Part shown: piece after piece, positions 56,958 through 64,000 of the stretch
Position numbering within the stretch: position 1 is the stretch's first letter
Layout of the letters: the number at the start of each line of letters is the position of its first letter
NCBI RefSeq assembly: GCF_000019805.1
Contig: NC_010525.1
Span: 1,194,618 to 1,258,617, forward strand
Direction of reading: 5' to 3'
DNA: 64,000 nucleotides
Source of the DNA: Pyrobaculum neutrophilum V24Sta
Lineage (GTDB): Archaea > Thermoproteota > Thermoprotei > Thermoproteales > Thermoproteaceae
Notes under the pieces: model-generated
What the model was told of the DNA's origin: nothing
The model's input: only the letters and a program-made list of their open reading frames with translations
Databases searched by the model: none
Made by a program: the position numbers and the translations under genes

Positions 56958-59810
56958 GTGTATGCCTTTGTCGACACGCCCTTCAGCCCCAGCGGGGTGA
57001 CCCACCTGGTGAGACTACACAGGGCGGTGGGCTTCGAGAAAGAGCTCCAGGAGCTGGAGGAGGTGCTGAGGGCCGCGAAGGCGGGTAACAACAACGTGTT
57101 GGCCGTGGTGATAGCCCCCTACGGCTGGGGGAAGAGCGAACTGTTGGACGAGGTGGAGAGGGCCGCCGCCGCCGAGGGGTTTGACGTAGTGAGGACAGCT
57201 CTATCTCTAGAGGGCGACTTCGCTATGGGGATTTCGAAAAAGAGGGATAAGCCGTTGCTTGTCCTGTTAGACGAGGCAGACGAGATCTCCCGCATCGCCG
57301 CCGTACATAAGCTGGGGGCGCTAAGCGACGAGAAGTTTGTCCAGATGATCCAGAAGGTGGCGACGTACATAAGGGCGCTTCTGGAGCCGCGTTCATACCG
57401 CCACCTGCTGGGCGACCCGGAGCGGTACAACAAAATCGTCATAGTTGCGGCGCTCACCCCCCAGCTCTACTACACAATACTGAAGAACGTCATACCGGAC
57501 GTGTTCGATATAACAGCAGGAAGGGTATACAGAGAGATCGTGATAGACACGCGCTTCCCATTCTGGCAGTACGTAGAAACGGTGAAGCAGAGGCTCCTGG
57601 CGTACTCAAAGGAGGAGCGTCTTAGGAAAATCGAACAAGGCGACATCGACCCCCTCAGCCCCTTCACGCTACGGGAGCTAGCCGCCTTGTACCACCTAGC
57701 TAGAAGAAAGGGAGAAGCGGCGCCGAGGCCTCTTATGAAACTCACGGCGAGGCTCTTCCAGATGAAGAAAGAGGGCAGGGGGCTCGCCCATCTGCTGAGG
57801 GAGGAGGGGATAAACCCGGAGATGGAAGACGAGGTTTTAGAGCTGGCGTTTGCCGGCGTGCCACACGACGAGAGGACCCCATTCTCCAAGGAGGTCTACC
57901 TATACAGGATCCCCTATGTAGATAGAGACGCCCTGGCGGCGGCTAGGGAGTACCTAATAGCCAGAGGCAAAGACCTAGATCTGAAAGATCCCAAAAACGT
58001 CTCCTACGAGCCCAACCTCTACTACTCCCTCGTCGAGGACGGTAAGCTCTACGTCTACCTAGCCGCGGAGGAAGACCTAGGCTTGGGCAAATACCTGTTG
58101 GGCAAGAGGTACCTGGTTTCAGACGACGTAGCTAAGTTGGTGGGGGGAGAGGAGGTTCAAACGGCGGCTGCCGTGGCGAAGGAGCTGGGGCAGAGGTTTG
58201 AGAATCCACACGCGTTGCTCGAAGAGGTGGGGAGGGTGGTTGGGGTCGAGGGGATACATCTGAAGCTCTGTTGCGGCTACGCGGTGTGGCTCAACAACAT
58301 GGGGGTGCGGGAGGGGTACCTATATCTACACGTAGATAGGGAGGAGGAGCTGAAGAAGGCGGCGGAGGCGCTCGCCGACGTGTTCTCCCAGGGGTCTGTC
58401 CAGGGATACGTTGTCGACTACGTCAACGTGTTTCTGACAAGCAGAGTCCTGCTCACGGAGACCATATACTCCGCGGTGGTCCCCGCCCTCTCCGCTTACT
58501 GGAAGAGGCACTACAGGGAGCCCGTGGCGAATTACGTCTCTCTGCAGATCTACGGCGCAGATAAGCTCGAGAAGCTGAAGTACGAGCTGATCAAATACCA
58601 GGTAGACAAGCTACTCAAGAGGGAGACAAAGCAGCCCGAGTTTATAGATGCGATACGCCTAGGGAGAGAAAAGGCCAGGTCGCACATAATGCGGTACACG
58701 CTCGCCCTTAGAAAAGGCAAGGAGAAGAAGCAACTGGCGTTGATAAAGGCCGCGGAGGCCCTAGACGAGGGCGGCGAAGTTGAAGGGCTTAAATCCTATA
58801 GGCAGATAGAGGAGATACTGCTCAACGCGTTTGAGACCTCTATACATGAGAGGGAGTTGAGATCTCTCGTCCACGTGCTCTTCCCGGTACAGCTGTGGAG
58901 GGAGGTTAAAGAAGACGACGTGGTTGAACTGATGAAGCTAAGAGGAGTCTTGGTGCCAAACGGCGAGAGGTTGGTTAAATACAACGAGGAGGCGGCGAGA
59001 CGCCACATAGAAAACGTCGTACGCCAAATCGAGGCTCTGGGCGAGGTGAAGGTCGAGGTGAAGACCCCCCTCGGCGATGTAAAGCTGTCGAAGAAGATAG
59101 ATACCTCGAAGATAAATGCCGAGTTCAACGATAGGAAGTCCTATGCAAAAGCGTTGAGAGAGGCAATGCTTAAATTGCTGGAGCTGAGGGACAGGTATGA
59201 AGAGGTGAGGAGGGAGCTGGAGCGCGAAGCGGAGGAGAAGTCGAGACTGCTCAAAAGGTTGGCCGCCGTCCTCGAGAGATATCTCCAGAGATCCAAGTTC
59301 ATAGACATCGGCAAGATAGGCGAGGTGGACGTCAAAAGAGAGGAGTCGATAGCCCAGAGGGCAGACGAGGCCCTGAGGCTGTGGAACGAGATCAAACATA
59401 TGGCTAGGCACGTAGGCTCCGGCTTAGACGTGGAGAAGGACCTGGCAACGCTCCTAGAGCTACCGGAGCCCTGGCTAGACGATTACATAGCCGCGTTGAG
59501 GCTCTACGCGTATGAGATATCGAAGAAGTACGAAAGACAACTCCAGCTCGAGAAGGAGAGGAAGACCGCACTTGAGTGGCTACAGTCGAGGTTCGGAGTG
59601 GGGGGAGACCTGGAGGAGGCCGTTAAAGCCGCTGCGTTGAAAGCCGGCGTAAGCGCGAAGCTCGTGGAGGCTGTGGCGCGCCGCGGCAGAGGGGCGGTGT
59701 TAGACGTAGACGCGCTAGCCACCGAGACAGGACTTAGGCGGCACGAGGTAGAGGAGGGCTTGGAGAAGCTCTACAAGGTGGGGGCTGTCGAGAAGAGATA
59801 TGTCGCCTAA
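56958..59810 (+). CDS. Large P-loop ATPase, first gene of an ATPase-unknown-NurA cassette
   Basis: 950 residues. N-terminal AAA+/STAND-like core: Walker A APYGWGKSELL near residues 53-63 and Walker B LLVLLDEADEI near 100-110. A long middle region follows, then a coiled coil around residues 745-790 (EVRRELEREAEEKSRLLKRL), and a C-terminal winged helix (ATETGLRRHEVEEGLEKL). GTG 56958 is 24 nt downstream of ATTTATAGG. It overlaps the next gene by 11 bp. It is not HerA, Rad50 or BrxC by any motif I can see. Presumably a DNA-directed motor or switch for the NurA-like nuclease downstream. Confidence 0.8.
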   Translation: MYAFVDTPFSPSGVTHLVRLHRAVGFEKELQELEEVLRAAKAGNNNVLAVVIAPYGWGKSELLDEVERAAAAEGFDVVRTALSLEGDFAMGISKKRDKPLLVLLDEADEISRIAAVHKLGALSDEKFVQMIQKVATYIRALLEPRSYRHLLGDPERYNKIVIVAALTPQLYYTILKNVIPDVFDITAGRVYREIVIDTRFPFWQYVETVKQRLLAYSKEERLRKIEQGDIDPLSPFTLRELAALYHLARRKGEAAPRPLMKLTARLFQMKKEGRGLAHLLREEGINPEMEDEVLELAFAGVPHDERTPFSKEVYLYRIPYVDRDALAAAREYLIARGKDLDLKDPKNVSYEPNLYYSLVEDGKLYVYLAAEEDLGLGKYLLGKRYLVSDDVAKLVGGEEVQTAAAVAKELGQRFENPHALLEEVGRVVGVEGIHLKLCCGYAVWLNNMGVREGYLYLHVDREEELKKAAEALADVFSQGSVQGYVVDYVNVFLTSRVLLTETIYSAVVPALSAYWKRHYREPVANYVSLQIYGADKLEKLKYELIKYQVDKLLKRETKQPEFIDAIRLGREKARSHIMRYTLALRKGKEKKQLALIKAAEALDEGGEVEGLKSYRQIEEILLNAFETSIHERELRSLVHVLFPVQLWREVKEDDVVELMKLRGVLVPNGERLVKYNEEAARRHIENVVRQIEALGEVKVEVKTPLGDVKLSKKIDTSKINAEFNDRKSYAKALREAMLKLLELRDRYEEVRRELEREAEEKSRLLKRLAAVLERYLQRSKFIDIGKIGEVDVKREESIAQRADEALRLWNEIKHMARHVGSGLDVEKDLATLLELPEPWLDDYIAALRLYAYEISKKYERQLQLEKERKTALEWLQSRFGVGGDLEEAVKAAALKAGVSAKLVEAVARRGRGAVLDVDALATETGLRRHEVEEGLEKLYKVGAVEKRYVA

Positions 59811-60312
59811 GGTGGTGGTACTTAGAGACGGCGGCGCCCCCCGGGACGGAGACGTGATAATAGACGCTAGAGGGACGCCGCAGTTTTACGACGCGGTGAT
59901 ACTCAGCGGGAGAGAGCTGAGGTCTATAGTGGCCACCGGCGTGGTCAACGGCGGCATACCCATCGGCATAGGCAAATACACCAAGAAGACTGTCGCGGCC
60001 GTAGTCGGCGACAAGATATACATAAGGGGGGTACCTCTGACGTTGTACGAAGAGGCTGGGTTGCTGGAGAAGGAGATCTCGGAAGTCCTCGCCAAGGCGG
60101 GGGCAGACACGGACTACATCCTCAGAAGGCTAAAGGAGATTGTGGTGGCGGAGAGGCGGAGAAACAAGAGGTCGCAGACCCTAGCCCAGCTGAGCCAGTA
60201 CCTCTCCGGCCAAGTCGACAGCCTGCCGCCGCACATAGCCGACCTCGTGGGCAACCTCGACCGCGCGGCGCTCCAGAAGCTCTTCGACAAGCTCGTGGAA
60301 GAGCTATACTGA
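59800..60312 (+). CDS. Uncharacterised middle protein of the cassette
   Basis: 170 residues, no family recognised. Residues about 1-85 are alpha/beta (VVVLRDGGAPRDGDVIIDAR, GGIPIGIGKYTKKTVAAVV). Residues 95-170 are helical and charged (LRRLKEIVVAERRRNKRSQT), ending with two amphipathic helices. Its start overlaps the ATPase and its stop overlaps the nuclease start by one base, so it is produced in step with both; I would guess an adaptor or DNA-binding subunit. Confidence 0.65.
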   Translation: MSPKVVVLRDGGAPRDGDVIIDARGTPQFYDAVILSGRELRSIVATGVVNGGIPIGIGKYTKKTVAAVVGDKIYIRGVPLTLYEEAGLLEKEISEVLAKAGADTDYILRRLKEIVVAERRRNKRSQTLAQLSQYLSGQVDSLPPHIADLVGNLDRAALQKLFDKLVEELY

Positions 60313-61061
60313 TGCGGCAGCTACTCTCCGAGGTTCTAAGGTTCGCCGAGCTCGAATTCGCAACGCCCGAACCTGAGCCAACCGGGGAGCTCGTGGAGCT
60401 TGTGCATGCCTGTGAAGCTGAGGAGAGCCCAGAGTACTACGCGGTGGACTCCGGCTACGCAGTGTACCGCGTGGGCTCCGTAGACGTGCTGTTGCAGTCC
60501 CTCGTCGCCGTTGGACGAGATGTGAGGAGGAGGTTCATACTCAGGAGGGTCGAAAAAGACCACCACCTAGAGGCCAGGGAAAACGAGCTGAGGTTCGCCG
60601 AGTCGATAGGCGCCGAGGTGGTGCTCGTGGACGGCCCCCTAACGCCCTATGTAAACATCTCCGAGCTCATCGGAGTCTCCAAAGAGCCGAGGTTGGTGAG
60701 ATACGGCCCTAGGATAGAGGACCCGGAGAAAAGACGGCGGTTTATGAAGCTGGCGGAGCTCCTAGGCGAAAGAGAGGCCGCGGGCCTTCTACTCCGCCGC
60801 GCGCCACGCGGCTCTTTCCTAACGCCGGTGGATCTAGGCGGTCTCTACGGCACGTTTTTCAAGTCAGACTGGGTTATCTACGTAGAGTTTCCAAAGAAAA
60901 CCTCCGCGGAGCGTATATGCGCCTTGTTTAAAAGATACCCCATAAAGCTCAGGCTGGCCCACCACCTGGCAAAAGTGAGCAGTAGACAGGCAAACGCCGT
61001 GTGGACCGTGTTGGCAAACGTCCTACATAGGCCTATCCACAGGCCAAGGGAGCTTCTATGA
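60312..61061 (+). CDS. Second, diverged NurA-like nuclease
   Basis: 249 residues, about two thirds the length of the nurA product at 6.3 kb. First catalytic Asp in YYAVDSGYAVYRVGS near residue 42, second in EVVLVDGPLTPYV near 103, and a C-terminal YPIKLRLAHHLAKVS carrying the conserved Ala-His of NurA. So the nuclease centre looks complete. Third gene of the cassette (TGATG overlap with the preceding gene). Inferred role: end-processing or defensive DNA cleavage driven by the upstream ATPase instead of HerA. Confidence 0.78.
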   Translation: MRQLLSEVLRFAELEFATPEPEPTGELVELVHACEAEESPEYYAVDSGYAVYRVGSVDVLLQSLVAVGRDVRRRFILRRVEKDHHLEARENELRFAESIGAEVVLVDGPLTPYVNISELIGVSKEPRLVRYGPRIEDPEKRRRFMKLAELLGEREAAGLLLRRAPRGSFLTPVDLGGLYGTFFKSDWVIYVEFPKKTSAERICALFKRYPIKLRLAHHLAKVSSRQANAVWTVLANVLHRPIHRPRELL

Positions 61062-61077
61062 CCACGCCCCTAGGTGG

Positions 61078-61218
61078 CTATGAGCCCTTGTAGATGTAGA
61101 TAAGCTGTGCAATAGCCATGTTGATGCAGTCGTCAAGAGACTCAATGTTGTACTTTCTGCATATTCTACTTATCTCCTCCAGTTCCTCCTTTGTAACAGG
61201 TATAAGAACCTCCTCCAT
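61078..61218 (-). CDS. Tiny helical/RHH-like protein
   Basis: 46 residues from the ATG at 61218: MEEVLIPVTKEELEEISRIC, then KYNIESLDDCINMAIAQLI. A short strand followed by two helices resembles a ribbon-helix-helix protein. GCTATAAAACC is centred about 25 nt upstream, matching the local leaderless rule. Convergent with the NurA-like gene (16 bp between the stops), so it might regulate that cassette, though nothing proves it. Confidence 0.55.
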   Translation of the reverse strand: MEEVLIPVTKEELEEISRICRKYNIESLDDCINMAIAQLIYIYKGS

Positions 61219-61306
61219 GTCTTTCTACCCGGGGGAGGTTTTATAGCCCCTTTACAAAAAACGTACACGTAAACATATATATACAAACCCCGCGAGATCC
61301 CCTCCA

Positions 61307-62488
61307 ATGAGGGGATTTTCGTCCAAGATAGGGGCTCTTCGAGAATCCCCCACTAGGAAGATTGACGAATTGCGAGAGAAGCTGAAGAGGGAGAACAGAG
61401 ACGTCATCTTGCTCTCTACGGGGCAACCCAGCGTGCCCCCTCCTAGGGAGGTGAGAGAGGCCATGAAGAACCTCCTCGGCGTGGACTCCATGGAGCTGTA
61501 CGGCTACACGCCGTCGCTGGGAACATACGAGGCTAGGGAGGCCATCTCGGAGGACCTAAAGAGGCTGGGAGGCGTCGACGTGCCGCCGGAGCAGATCGTG
61601 CTAACGGCGGGGGGGCAAGCGGCTATGTTTTCAACGCTCGCCACCCTCCTTGAGGCTGGGGACGAGGTGGTTGTGACAGACCCCACCTACTTCGGCTATA
61701 GGCCCCTTATCGAGTACTTCGGCGCCTCGGTTAAATATCTAAGGACCAGGTTGGAGGACGGCTTTCAGCCGCGCCCTGAGGAGCTCCGGTCTCTTGTAGG
61801 CAGGAGGACAAAGGCGCTGGTTCTTGTGTCGCCGGATAACCCAACCGGCAGAACGCTGAAGCCGGAGGCGGCGAAGGCGATTGTGGATCTGGCAAGGGAT
61901 TACGACTTTTGGATTATCGTCGATGAGGCCTACAAGACCTTGATATACGAGGGGGGCCACGTCTATCTTTACAAGCTGGCGCCCGAGCGGACGATTTCGA
62001 TAAATACGTTCTCGAAGGACCCCGCGATACCCGGGTGGAGGCTCGGCTACGTCTACGGCCCGCCCGAGGTTATGCCGAAGATAAAGCTCATGAACGAGGA
62101 GATGGTGTACTGCCCGCCCTCCTTCGCCCAGAAGATGGTTACGCTGTATTTGAGGTCTGAGGCGCGGATGAGATACGTAAGAGAGGTCGTTGAGATATAC
62201 CGCCAGAGGAGAGACGTGGCGGTCTCCGCTCTGAGGAAGTACCTCCCAGAGGCTAGGTTTGTGGTCCCCTCCGGCTCCATGTTCGTCTTCGTTGACCTCT
62301 CCAGCTACGTCCTAGACGGCGAGAGCTTCGCAAAACAGCTACTTGAGAGATACGGAGTAGCCGTCGTCCCAGGCTCGTACTTCAGCGAGGTGTATAAGGC
62401 GGCGGTGCGCATATCCTTCGTCTCAGAGACGCCGGAGAGGATAGAGGAGGGCATCAGGAGGATGGGAGAGGCGGCGGGGGCTCTGTGA
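61307..62488 (+). CDS. Class I/II aminotransferase (aspartate aminotransferase family)
   Basis: 393 residues. PLP enzyme of fold type I: TAGGQAAMFSTL for cofactor phosphate, SPDNPTGRTL, DEAYKTLIYEG and the PLP lysine in TFSKDPAIPGWRLGY near residue 232, with Arg near the C terminus (VRISFVSETPE). Substrate specificity (aspartate, aromatic or branched) cannot be decided. The NUDIX gene start overlaps its stop by 4 bp (GTGA). Confidence 0.9.
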   Translation: MRGFSSKIGALRESPTRKIDELREKLKRENRDVILLSTGQPSVPPPREVREAMKNLLGVDSMELYGYTPSLGTYEAREAISEDLKRLGGVDVPPEQIVLTAGGQAAMFSTLATLLEAGDEVVVTDPTYFGYRPLIEYFGASVKYLRTRLEDGFQPRPEELRSLVGRRTKALVLVSPDNPTGRTLKPEAAKAIVDLARDYDFWIIVDEAYKTLIYEGGHVYLYKLAPERTISINTFSKDPAIPGWRLGYVYGPPEVMPKIKLMNEEMVYCPPSFAQKMVTLYLRSEARMRYVREVVEIYRQRRDVAVSALRKYLPEARFVVPSGSMFVFVDLSSYVLDGESFAKQLLERYGVAVVPGSYFSEVYKAAVRISFVSETPERIEEGIRRMGEAAGAL

Positions 62489-62961
62489 TATACGTAGAAA
62501 CGTTGCTATACGTGGTCAAGGACGGCAGAGTCCTCCTCATTAGAAAAAAGAGGGGTTTGGGCGCTGGGCTCTTCAACGGAGTGGGGGGGAAGGTCAAGCC
62601 TGGGGAGACACCTGAGGAGGCGGCGGCGAGGGAGGCGTTGGAGGAGGTGGGGGTGGCCCCCGTGGGCTTGGAGTGGAGAGGGCTTTTGGAGTTCTGGAAC
62701 TTCGAAGATGGCGCAGTCGAGTCGGCGCACTACGTCCACGTGTTCGTGGCTAGGGGGTACCGCGGCGAGTTGCGTGAAACCGACGAGGCGGCGCCCGTGT
62801 GGTTCAACGTCGAGGAGATCCCCTTTGGAGAGATGTGGGAAGACGACAAGTTCTGGCTCCCGGTGGTTTTGCGCGGCGGGAGGGTGTACGGCCGTTTCGA
62901 GTTCGAGAGTTGGAGGTTGAAAAGGTGGCGCCTCTATAAGTTACTTGAGGAGACTGGCTAG
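62485..62961 (+). CDS. NUDIX hydrolase, 8-oxo-dGTPase (MutT/MTH1) type
   Basis: 158 residues. The Nudix box GGKVKPGETPEEAAAREALE and EEVGV is complete (G-x5-E-x7-RE-x2-EE-x-G). FNGVGGKV and the Trp/Phe-rich C terminus resemble MTH1, which sanitises oxidised dNTPs. Start is the GTG at 62485 overlapping the aminotransferase. With AGOG in the window it would form an 8-oxoguanine defence; substrate inferred. The end overlaps the convergent ThermoDBP-like gene by 21 bp. Confidence 0.85.
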   Translation: MIYVETLLYVVKDGRVLLIRKKRGLGAGLFNGVGGKVKPGETPEEAAAREALEEVGVAPVGLEWRGLLEFWNFEDGAVESAHYVHVFVARGYRGELRETDEAAPVWFNVEEIPFGEMWEDDKFWLPVVLRGGRVYGRFEFESWRLKRWRLYKLLEETG

Positions 62962-63504
62962 CCTCTCCTTTATCTGAGCTAGCTCTTTCCTCAGCTGTTC
63001 CACCTCCTGCCTCAGCCTTGCGTTTTCCTGAGCCAGCTCCTGGCAGTCCTTCGGCGCTGCGACCTGGTGGCACCTATCGCTTCTTACCCAGTAGTAGAAC
63101 TCGGTCTTGTCTCTACGCCACCGGAGCTCGCCCGTGGTCAAGTCCAGCTCTATCTCTGTGATTATCATAAAGATGTCGCCTTTGTCTAGGCCGTGTTTAG
63201 GCGCGAGTTCGTTGAAAAACCACTCCTTAGCCGCGTCGAAGATCTCCCTGCTGCTTCTCCTGAACTCCTCCGAGTCCCTTATCTTGCTGAAAAGCTCCTC
63301 TCCCTGGGGGCCGAACTTCTCCCTTAGGGAGCCCGCCACTGCGCCAAACAACAGCCTGAAGAAGTCCGGCCTCCCGCCGGCGCCGTATCTACCGAAGAGG
63401 CGGCCGGCCGACGTCTTTCCGGTGTTCCACCTCAAGACAAGTATCTGCCTCCCCTCCCGCTCCTCTACGTGTGCCCGCTCTACCGTCCTCTCCTCCTCGG
63501 CCAT
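62941..63504 (-). CDS. ThermoDBP-like single-stranded DNA-binding protein
   Basis: 187 residues. The N-terminal domain (about residues 12-145) has a basic/aromatic pattern (GKTSAGRLFGRYGAGGRPDF, then AAKEWFFNELAPKHG and KTEFYYWVRSDRC), and residues about 155-187 are a leucine-zipper coiled coil (ARLRQEVEQLRKELAQIKE). That two-part plan fits ThermoDBP, the non-OB-fold ssDNA-binding protein reported to replace SSB in Thermoproteales. No OB-fold SSB gene is seen in the window. ATG 63504 is about 22 nt from the palindromic TATA box. Confidence 0.68.
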   Translation of the reverse strand: MAEEERTVERAHVEEREGRQILVLRWNTGKTSAGRLFGRYGAGGRPDFFRLLFGAVAGSLREKFGPQGEELFSKIRDSEEFRRSSREIFDAAKEWFFNELAPKHGLDKGDIFMIITEIELDLTTGELRWRRDKTEFYYWVRSDRCHQVAAPKDCQELAQENARLRQEVEQLRKELAQIKERLASLLK

Positions 63505-63520
63505 GTAGATGTGGGGGCAC

Positions 63521-63532
63521 CTATTTAAATAG
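63521..63532. promoter_or_regulatory. Palindromic TATA box centred between two starts
   Basis: CTATTTAAATAG is fully self-complementary and lies equally far (about 22-23 nt) from the leftward ATG at 63504 and the rightward GTG at 63549. Confidence 0.6.
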
Positions 63533-63548
63533 CAGTCAAGGCCTGTGT

Positions 63549-64000
63549 GTGTATTACAACGTGGTGTACCGCGGAGCTATGGCGAAGGGTTGCGAGCTGT
63601 GTCTCCTCGGCGCTAAAAGCGTCATTTTCATAACTGGGCTCTGCCCCTTGAGTTGCCCCTACTGTCCAGTCAGCGCCGAGAGGTTTGGAAAAGACGTCAT
63701 GTATGTAAACGACATGCCCGTGAGCAGGTTGGAGGATATACCCAGGGTGGTGGCCGAGTACGCCTCAGAAGGGGCGGCCATCACAGGCGGGGACCCCTCG
63801 GTGGTGGCGGAGCGCGTGAAGACGGTGGCGGACCTCCTAAAGAGGGAGTTCGGCGAGGGCTTCCACATACACATGTACACACACGTGTTGAACCTAGACG
63901 GGAGAAGAGCCGGGCTGATCGCGTCCAGCAGAGTAGACGAGGTGAGGATCCACGCGACGTCTATAAGCCAGGTGCGGGGGAGGGAGAAGTACGTAAAAGC
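63549..64000 (+). CDS. Radical SAM protein, N-terminal part
   Basis: About 150 codons, truncated by the window end. GTG 63549 fits the palindromic TATA box. The cluster motif LCPLSCPYCPVS (C-x3-C-x2-C) is near residue 38, preceded by KGCELCLLGAK with two more cysteines, and followed by AAITGGDPSVV (SAM-binding GGDP). This resembles uncharacterised archaeal pyruvate-formate-lyase-activating-like radical SAM proteins. Substrate unknown. Confidence 0.82.
   Translation, partial: MYYNVVYRGAMAKGCELCLLGAKSVIFITGLCPLSCPYCPVSAERFGKDVMYVNDMPVSRLEDIPRVVAEYASEGAAITGGDPSVVAERVKTVADLLKREFGEGFHIHMYTHVLNLDGRRAGLIASSRVDEVRIHATSISQVRGREKYVK

Noticed and set aside
1..64000. CRISPR array or cas genes
   Set aside because: No regularly spaced direct repeats were seen and no Cas motifs were recognised.

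Overview
The window reads as chromosomal DNA of a hyperthermophilic crenarchaeon of the order Thermoproteales, closest in character to Pyrobaculum. Reasons: crenarchaeal B1-type DNA polymerase, TopoVI, Alba, TBP with an acidic tail, the archaeal exosome/proteasome gene cluster, an AGOG 8-oxoguanine glycosylase, a protein that looks like the Thermoproteales-specific ssDNA-binding protein ThermoDBP, a tRNA with an intron at a non-canonical position, and an almost universal leaderless layout in which a TATA-like box lies about 24 nt upstream of the start codon. Many starts are GTG. Genes are tightly packed, convergent 3' ends often overlap, and no CRISPR array, rRNA or intact insertion sequence was seen.

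Layout. 1-5.7 kb: Lhr-type helicase (cut by the window edge), divergent class I fumarase subunits, MoaD- and PTPS-like cofactor proteins, an Fe-S DNA-glycosylase-like protein and DUF711. 5.7-13.9 kb: ASCH-HTH protein, then a long minus-strand run with NurA-HerA, riboflavin kinase, class II aldolase, geranylgeranyl reductase, a metallo-beta-lactamase protein, Hjc and TBP; S25e runs the other way. 14-19 kb: small DNA-binding proteins and the upper mevalonate pathway (HMG-CoA synthase with its DUF35 partner, a thiolase-like protein, HMG-CoA reductase). 19.7-26.5 kb: DNA polymerase B1, CDP-alcohol transferase, TrmY, S26e, ProS, TrmI. 27-30.7 kb: tRNA-Arg(CCT), Bud32, radical SAM protein and unknown proteins. 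30.7-40.5 kb: the archaeal exosome/translation superoperon (DHH, DUF3194, prefoldin beta, Pcc1, Brix, L37Ae, Rrp42, Rrp41, Rrp4, SBDS), a ThiN-type regulator facing an SMC-like ATPase, and the proteasome alpha subunit. 40.8-46.3 kb: TopoVI B and A, a PhoU-type regulator, an Mtq2-like methyltransferase, Alba. 46.3-54.5 kb: the lower archaeal mevalonate branch (UbiD-type decarboxylase and two-subunit aconitase-X-type dehydratase), AGOG, primase large subunit, MoxR/VWA pair, Clp1-type RNA kinase. 54.5-64 kb: phosphoesterase, MinD-like ATPase, RimI, a candidate structured RNA, a tightly coupled three-gene ATPase-unknown-NurA cassette, aminotransferase, NUDIX, ThermoDBP-like protein and a radical SAM gene cut by the window end.

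How it fits together. Two separated clusters supply isoprenoid precursors by the archaeal mevalonate route, and geranylgeranyl reductase saturates the lipid chains. Replication and repair are well represented (PolB1, PriL, TopoVI, Hjc, HerA-NurA, AGOG, Fe-S glycosylase, ThermoDBP, NUDIX). RNA processing and protein turnover are concentrated in the exosome/proteasome region.

Most worth following up: the ATPase-unknown-NurA cassette at 56958-61061, the adjacent structured RNA candidate at 56764-56920, a thiolase whose nucleophilic cysteine is replaced by aspartate at 16692-17798, and two diverged non-coding repeats (19.55-19.72 and 54.57-54.72 kb) that resemble remnants of TnpB-type elements.
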